From Comamonadaceae bacterium (GTDB taxonomy: Bacteria > Pseudomonadota > Gammaproteobacteria > Burkholderiales > Burkholderiaceae_C): a stretch of DNA of 45,072 bases. Within the stretch, counting starts at the first letter, position 1. Every line of letters starts with the position of its first letter. The notes under the pieces are model-generated. The model worked only from the letters and a program-made list of their open reading frames with translations, was not told the DNA's origin and made no database searches. The stretch covers positions 1-45,072 of the forward strand of contig JAABPX010000032.1 of NCBI GenBank assembly GCA_011391745.1, given 5' to 3'. This document shows positions 40,610-45,072 of the stretch, in pieces. The position numbers and the translations under genes were made by a program.

Positions 40610-43351
40610 ATGACCAATTTCCTCACCTCCATATTTGGCAGTCGCAATGACCGCTTGATCAAACAGTACCGCCAGACGGTTCAGCGCATCAATGGCTTGG
40701 AGTCACAACTCGAATCCCTCAGCGATGAGGCATTGAAGGAGCAAACGGCGCAGTTTAAGCAGCGCATTACCAACGGCGAGGGGTTGGACCAGTTGCTTCC
40801 GCAGGCCTTTGCGGTGGTGCGCGAAGCCAGCAAGCGGGTCATGAAAATGCGCCACTTTGATGTGCAAATGCTGGGTGGTTTGGCTTTGCACCAAGGCAAA
40901 GTGGCCGAAATGCGAACCGGTGAAGGCAAGACGCTCACGGCCACATTGGCGGTCTATCTCAACGCTTTGTCTGGTCAAGGTGTGCACGTGGTCACGGTCA
41001 ACGATTATTTGGCCACGCGAGATGCCCAGTGGATGTCTAAGCTCTACAACTTCTTGGGCTTATCGGTTGGCATTAACTTGCCGCAGATGGGTCGCGCAGA
41101 AAAGCAAGCGGCTTACTTGGCCGACATTACCTACGGCACCAACAACGAATACGGCTTTGATTATTTGCGCGATAACATGGTGTACGACCCCGCTGACCGT
41201 GTTCAGCGTGGCCTGCATTACGCGATCGTTGACGAGGTCGATTCCATTTTGATTGACGAGGCCCGTACGCCCTTGATCATCAGTGGTCAGGCCGAAGATC
41301 AAACGTCTGTGTATCAAGCCATTAACCGTTTGGTCCCCAACTTGATTCGCCAAGAAGGTGAAGCCGACCCACGCACGGGTGAGGGCGTTATCAAAGCGGG
41401 TGATTTCACCGTGGACGAAAAAGCGCACAGCGTGCACTTGACCGAATCGGGGCACCAAAAGGCCGAAGAGTTGTTGGCCAAAGCGGGCCTATTGGCCGAA
41501 GGTGCCTCGCTGTACGAACCCGCCAATATTGCCTTGCTGCATCACTTGATCACGGCACTGCGTGCCCACCACCTGTATCACCGGGACCAGCATTACGTTA
41601 ACCAAGCGGGCGAGATCGTCATTGTTGATGAGTTCACCGGGCGTTTGATGTCGGGGCGGCGTTGGAGCGATGGTTTGCACCAAGCCGTCGAGGCCAAAGA
41701 GGGCGTGGCGATCCAGCCGGAAAACCAAACCATGGCCTCGATCACCTTCCAGAACTATTTCCGTTTGTATGGAAAACTCGCAGGTATGACGGGAACGGCC
41801 GACACCGAGGCTTACGAATTTCAAGAAATTTATGGGCTGGAGACGGTGGTGGTCCCGCCCAATCGGCCCAGTAAACGCAACGATCAGCTCGACCGCGTCT
41901 ACAAAACCACGCGCGAAAAATACATGGCAGCGATTGCCGACATACGCGAATGCCACGGTCGCGGCCAGCCGGTGCTGGTGGGCACTTCGTCGATTGAGAA
42001 TTCCGAAATCATCGCCGATCTGCTCAAGGCCGAAGGTCTGCCGCATGAGGTGCTCAACGCCAAGCAGCACGCACGAGAGGCGGACATCATCATTCAAGCG
42101 GGCCGACCTGGCGGCATCACAATTGCTACCAATATGGCGGGCCGCGGCACCGACATTGTGTTGGGTGGCAACTTGGAAAAAATGGTGGATGCGGTGATGG
42201 CCGATGCGTCGTTGAGCGAATCGGAGCGTCAGCAAAAGACCGAAGCTTTGCGCCAACAGTGGCAAGCCGACCACGACAAGGTCAAGGCATTGGGTGGTTT
42301 GCGCATCATTGCCACCGAGCGCCACGAGTCTCGGCGCATCGACAACCAGCTTCGCGGACGTGCCGGCCGGCAAGGCGACCCGGGTTCTTCGCGCTTCTAT
42401 TTGAGTTTGGACGATGCGCTCATGCGGATCTTCGCGGGGGACCGTGTGCGCGCCATCATGGACCGCCTGAAAATGCCCGAAGGTGAGGCCATTGAAGCCG
42501 GGATTGTCACGCGAAGCATTGAGAGCGCTCAGCGAAAAGTGGAGGCGCGCAACTTTGACATCCGCAAGCAGTTATTGGAATACGACGATGTGTCCAACGA
42601 CCAGCGCAAAGTGATTTACCAACAACGCAATGACATCATGGACGCGGTCGACTTGCGCGCACAAATCGACCGTTTGCGCGATGGTTGTTTCACCGACTTG
42701 GTTCATCAATTCATACCCGAGGGCAGCGTCGAAGAACAGTGGGATATGGATGGGTTGACGAAGATGTTGGCCGATGAGTGGTCTGTGGTGGCGCCTGTGG
42801 CTCAATGGGTTGAAGCCGCGCAAGCCATTGACGATCAAGAGATTGTTGAGCGCGTGGTGAGCAAAGCCAAAACGGTGTTTGATGCCAAGGTTGCTTTGGT
42901 TGGCGAGGCCAATTTCACCCAGTTTGAGCGCATGGTGTTGCTACAAACCATTGACTCACATTGGCGCGATCATTTGTCGGCCTTGGATTATTTGCGCCAG
43001 GGCATTCACTTGCGCGGTTACGCACAAAAACAGCCCAAGCAGGAATACAAACGTGAGGCTTTTGTCTTGTTTGGGCAGTTGCTTGACGGTGTGAAAAACG
43101 ACGTGACCCGAACGTTGATGACGGTTCGACTCCAAACGGCAGAGCAGGCCAATGAGGCCGCTGAGGCCTTAGAGAGTCGAGCCGAAGCCATCAGCAACGT
43201 GACCTACACGGCCCCAACAGAGACCGGAGAGGTCGAACAATTTGTGGACCCTCAAACCGTGGTGGCTGAGGTGCCGCGTGTGGGGCGCAACGATCCCTGC
43301 CCTTGTGGTAGTGGCAAAAAATACAAGCACTGCCACGGCCAATTGAGCTGA
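40610..43351 (+). CDS. secA: preprotein translocase ATPase SecA
   Basis: The 913-residue motor of Sec export. ATPase features are the Walker [12 protein letters not shown] near 102, the [19 protein letters not shown] segment, [13 protein letters not shown], and the [13 protein letters not shown] motif VI. The helical scaffold follows, and the C terminus is the zinc-binding [14 protein letters not shown] that contacts SecB and lipids. ATG 40610 matches the family start, with GGAAAG upstream at 40593-40598. No SecM-like regulator precedes it. Confidence 0.98.
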   Translation: MTNFLTSIFGSRNDRLIKQYRQTVQRINGLESQLESLSDEALKEQTAQFKQRITNGEGLDQLLPQAFAVVREASKRVMKMRHFDVQMLGGLALHQGKVAEMRTGEGKTLTATLAVYLNALSGQGVHVVTVNDYLATRDAQWMSKLYNFLGLSVGINLPQMGRAEKQAAYLADITYGTNNEYGFDYLRDNMVYDPADRVQRGLHYAIVDEVDSILIDEARTPLIISGQAEDQTSVYQAINRLVPNLIRQEGEADPRTGEGVIKAGDFTVDEKAHSVHLTESGHQKAEELLAKAGLLAEGASLYEPANIALLHHLITALRAHHLYHRDQHYVNQAGEIVIVDEFTGRLMSGRRWSDGLHQAVEAKEGVAIQPENQTMASITFQNYFRLYGKLAGMTGTADTEAYEFQEIYGLETVVVPPNRPSKRNDQLDRVYKTTREKYMAAIADIRECHGRGQPVLVGTSSIENSEIIADLLKAEGLPHEVLNAKQHAREADIIIQAGRPGGITIATNMAGRGTDIVLGGNLEKMVDAVMADASLSESERQQKTEALRQQWQADHDKVKALGGLRIIATERHESRRIDNQLRGRAGRQGDPGSSRFYLSLDDALMRIFAGDRVRAIMDRLKMPEGEAIEAGIVTRSIESAQRKVEARNFDIRKQLLEYDDVSNDQRKVIYQQRNDIMDAVDLRAQIDRLRDGCFTDLVHQFIPEGSVEEQWDMDGLTKMLADEWSVVAPVAQWVEAAQAIDDQEIVERVVSKAKTVFDAKVALVGEANFTQFERMVLLQTIDSHWRDHLSALDYLRQGIHLRGYAQKQPKQEYKREAFVLFGQLLDGVKNDVTRTLMTVRLQTAEQANEAAEALESRAEAISNVTYTAPTETGEVEQFVDPQTVVAEVPRVGRNDPCPCGSGKKYKHCHGQLS

Positions 43352-43374
43352 CCCCTTCCCGTTGAGGAGCCTTT

Positions 43375-44622
43375 ATGCCCGTCTTGCTCAAGGTGCCCGA
43401 AGTGGCCGACTTGTTACCGATTGCGGGTGTTCGCATCGGCATTACCCAAGCGGGCATTCGCAAAGCCAATCGCGACGACTTGAGTGTGCTGTTGCTTGAC
43501 AGTGCGTGCTCTGTGGGCGCGGTGTTCACCCAAAACCGTTATGCCGCTGCGCCCGTACAGGTCTGTCGTGCGCATTTGGCCAGCGGTGCAGGTGTTCGCG
43601 CCATCGTGATCAACACCGGCAACGCCAATGCGGGCACGGGTGCCCCTGGCTTGGCCGACGCTGAGGCCACCTGCCAAGCCGTGGCCCAAGCCCTCGGCTG
43701 TCGGCCCGAACAGGTATTGCCCTTTTCCACCGGTGTGATCATGGAGCCCTTGCCCATGGACCGCCTGCTGGCTGGCTTACCCGCGGCCATGGCGCACGGC
43801 CAGCAGACCGCTGCCCAGACCGGTGAACGTTGGATGGACTTGGCGCGTGCCATCATGACCACCGACACAGTGCCCAAGGTGTGCAGCCGGTCGGTGACGC
43901 TCTCAGGACAGACGGTGAACATCAGCGGTGTTGCCAAAGGCGCGGGCATGATCCGCCCCAACATGGCGACCATGCTGGGCTACCTGGCCACCGATGCCTG
44001 CATCGATGCAACGTTGATGAACGGTTTGGCGCGACGCTTGGCCGATGCGTCGTTCAACCGTGTCACGGTGGATGGTGACACGTCGACCAACGACAGTTTT
44101 GTGGTCATGGCTTCACAGCAAGCGTCCAATCCCGTCATCACAGACTGGGACAGCGCCGACGCGCAAACCTTGTTGGTTGCGATGACCGAGGTGGCGCAGT
44201 ACTTGGCGCATGCCATCGTGCGCGATGGTGAGGGCGCGACCAAGTTCATCACCGTGCGTGTGGATGGCGGACGCAACGCCGACGAGTGTTTGAAGGTGGC
44301 GTATGCGGTGGCGCATTCGCCCTTGGTTAAAACCGCCTTCTTTGCCAGCGATCCGAACCTTGGGCGCATTTTGGCCGCTGTGGGTTACGCCGGCATCACC
44401 GACTTGGACGCGAACCTCATTGAGCTGCATTTGGGCGATGTGCACGTGGTTCGGGGCGGTGGGCGCAACCCCGCTTACCGAGAAGAAGATGGCCAACGCG
44501 TGATGAAAGAAGCCGAGATCGAGGTGCGCATTGGCTTGGGCCGTGGCACCGCCACCCAGACCGTGTGGACCTGCGATTTCAGCCACGACTACGTCACCAT
44601 CAACGCCGACTACCGATCATGA
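43375..44622 (+). CDS. argJ: bifunctional glutamate N-acetyltransferase / amino-acid acetyltransferase ArgJ
   Basis: It recycles the acetyl group in arginine synthesis. The 415-residue precursor cuts itself before T199 in [14 protein letters not shown], and Thr becomes the nucleophile. Other features are [11 protein letters not shown] near 79 and [11 protein letters not shown] near 232. The last residues, NADYRS, are the family C terminus. A GAGGAG site precedes ATG 43375. Its stop overlaps the next ATG by four bases. Confidence 0.97.
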   Translation: MPVLLKVPEVADLLPIAGVRIGITQAGIRKANRDDLSVLLLDSACSVGAVFTQNRYAAAPVQVCRAHLASGAGVRAIVINTGNANAGTGAPGLADAEATCQAVAQALGCRPEQVLPFSTGVIMEPLPMDRLLAGLPAAMAHGQQTAAQTGERWMDLARAIMTTDTVPKVCSRSVTLSGQTVNISGVAKGAGMIRPNMATMLGYLATDACIDATLMNGLARRLADASFNRVTVDGDTSTNDSFVVMASQQASNPVITDWDSADAQTLLVAMTEVAQYLAHAIVRDGEGATKFITVRVDGGRNADECLKVAYAVAHSPLVKTAFFASDPNLGRILAAVGYAGITDLDANLIELHLGDVHVVRGGGRNPAYREEDGQRVMKEAEIEVRIGLGRGTATQTVWTCDFSHDYVTINADYRS

Positions 44623-45072
44623 GCACCAATGGACCTTGGGACCGGTTGATTGACCGCATCGAGGCGGTGCTCACGCGTTGGGAAGCGGTCTTGCCCCAGC
44701 CCTTGGCCGAACCCGATTGGGGTGCGTCGGTGGCGTTTCGTTTTCGCCAGCGGGGTCAAGCCCACGGCATGTTGGAGCCGGTTCGTCAAGTCAGTCAAAT
44801 GCGTTGGGGTGATTTGCGCGAAATCGACGCACAAAAAGAAAAAATCCAGCGCAACACCCTTCAATTTGTGCTTGGTTTACCGGCCAACAACGTCTTGCTC
44901 ACTGGCGCACGCGGTACAGGTAAGTCGTCTTTGGTTAAAGCGTGTTTGAACGCGTACGCCGACCAAGGCTTACGTTTGATCGAAGTCGACAAAGTCGACT
45001 TGGTGAACCTGCCCGACATCGTGGACATGGTCTCGTCGCGCCCCGAGCGCTTCATTGTGTTTTGTGACGACT
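44619..45072 (+). CDS. DUF815-type ATP-binding protein (partial, cut by window end)
   Basis: The first 151 codons of a P-loop ATPase. An N-terminal helical region is followed by [24 protein letters not shown]; the Walker A GARGTGKS is at 96-103, and the start of Walker B (FIVFCDD) lies at the edge. This matches DUF815 AAA proteins, of unknown function. It follows argJ with an ATGA overlap. The C-terminal half lies outside the window. Confidence 0.88.
   Translation, partial: MSTNGPWDRLIDRIEAVLTRWEAVLPQPLAEPDWGASVAFRFRQRGQAHGMLEPVRQVSQMRWGDLREIDAQKEKIQRNTLQFVLGLPANNVLLTGARGTGKSSLVKACLNAYADQGLRLIEVDKVDLVNLPDIVDMVSSRPERFIVFCDD

Noticed and set aside
1..45072. CRISPR arrays, insertion sequences, prophage or toxin-antitoxin modules
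   Set aside because: No regularly spaced direct repeats, transposase or integrase genes, or typical paired small genes were seen; nearly all DNA is covered by recognisable core genes.

Overview
The window is a dense, GC-rich stretch of bacterial chromosome with about fifty intact protein genes, one tRNA gene and two genes cut by the window edges. There is no gap above about 175 bases. Gene content and order point to a betaproteobacterium of the order Burkholderiales, most like the Comamonadaceae: ruvAB, hisIE with DUF4870, HIT and tatABC, petABC-sspA-sspB, and dciA-M23-secA-argJ-DUF815. I saw no insertion sequence, prophage, CRISPR array, rRNA gene or obvious pseudogene. This is mostly core genome; only the 24-28 kb block looks accessory.

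Layout. 1-1136 (+): end of ruvA and ruvB, the Holliday-junction motor. 1133-4505 (-): a likely operon of a pteridine-reductase-like SDR, folB, ttcA, a DUF4136 lipoprotein and a histidine phosphatase. 4504-6363 (+): a MidA/NDUFAF7-like methyltransferase, a DUF2905 membrane protein and thioredoxin 2. 6396-11687 (+): glucokinase and a four-gene glucose-type ABC importer (gtsABC plus a MalK/UgpC-type ATPase), a complete route for glucose uptake and phosphorylation. 11684-18690 (-): a six-gene run of slt, an NDUFA9-like dehydrogenase, a glutathione transferase, cca, and a TctD/TctE-like response regulator and kinase. 18700-19317 (+): 5-formyltetrahydrofolate cyclo-ligase. 19325-20215 (-): a DUF6279 lipoprotein. 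20214-24126: glmU, an Lrp/AsnC regulator on the minus strand, and glmS, which together supply UDP-GlcNAc synthesis (glmM is not here).

24160-28138 (-) is a five-gene operon of DUF1800, Tat-exported DUF1501, a periplasmic DUF3106 repeat protein, an ECF-type sigma factor and a small single-span membrane protein. It looks less GC-rich than its left-hand neighbours and lies directly upstream of hisI, where hisF would be expected. It is the best candidate here for a poorly described system, plausibly envelope sensing coupled to a sigma factor.

28310-31414 (+): hisI, hisE, a DUF4870 protein, a HIT protein and tatABC. 31415-32563 (-): a DegS/DegQ-like protease. 32652-34438 (+): a Nif3-like protein and pdxA. 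34442-34870 (-): mscL. 35044-39151 (+): petABC (cytochrome bc1), sspA, sspB and tRNA-Thr(UGU). 39166-39480 (-): a DciA-like protein. 39511-45072 (+): an M23 peptidase, secA, argJ and the start of a DUF815 ATPase.

Compaction is extreme. Two divergent pairs share a single CATG as both start codons, two convergent pairs overlap by four bases at their stop codons, and many same-strand neighbours overlap by four bases. Several perfect hairpins sit between genes whose products are needed in unequal amounts (gtsA/gtsB, tatA/tatB). The petABC promoter is unusually clear and has an inverted repeat at its predicted transcription start.
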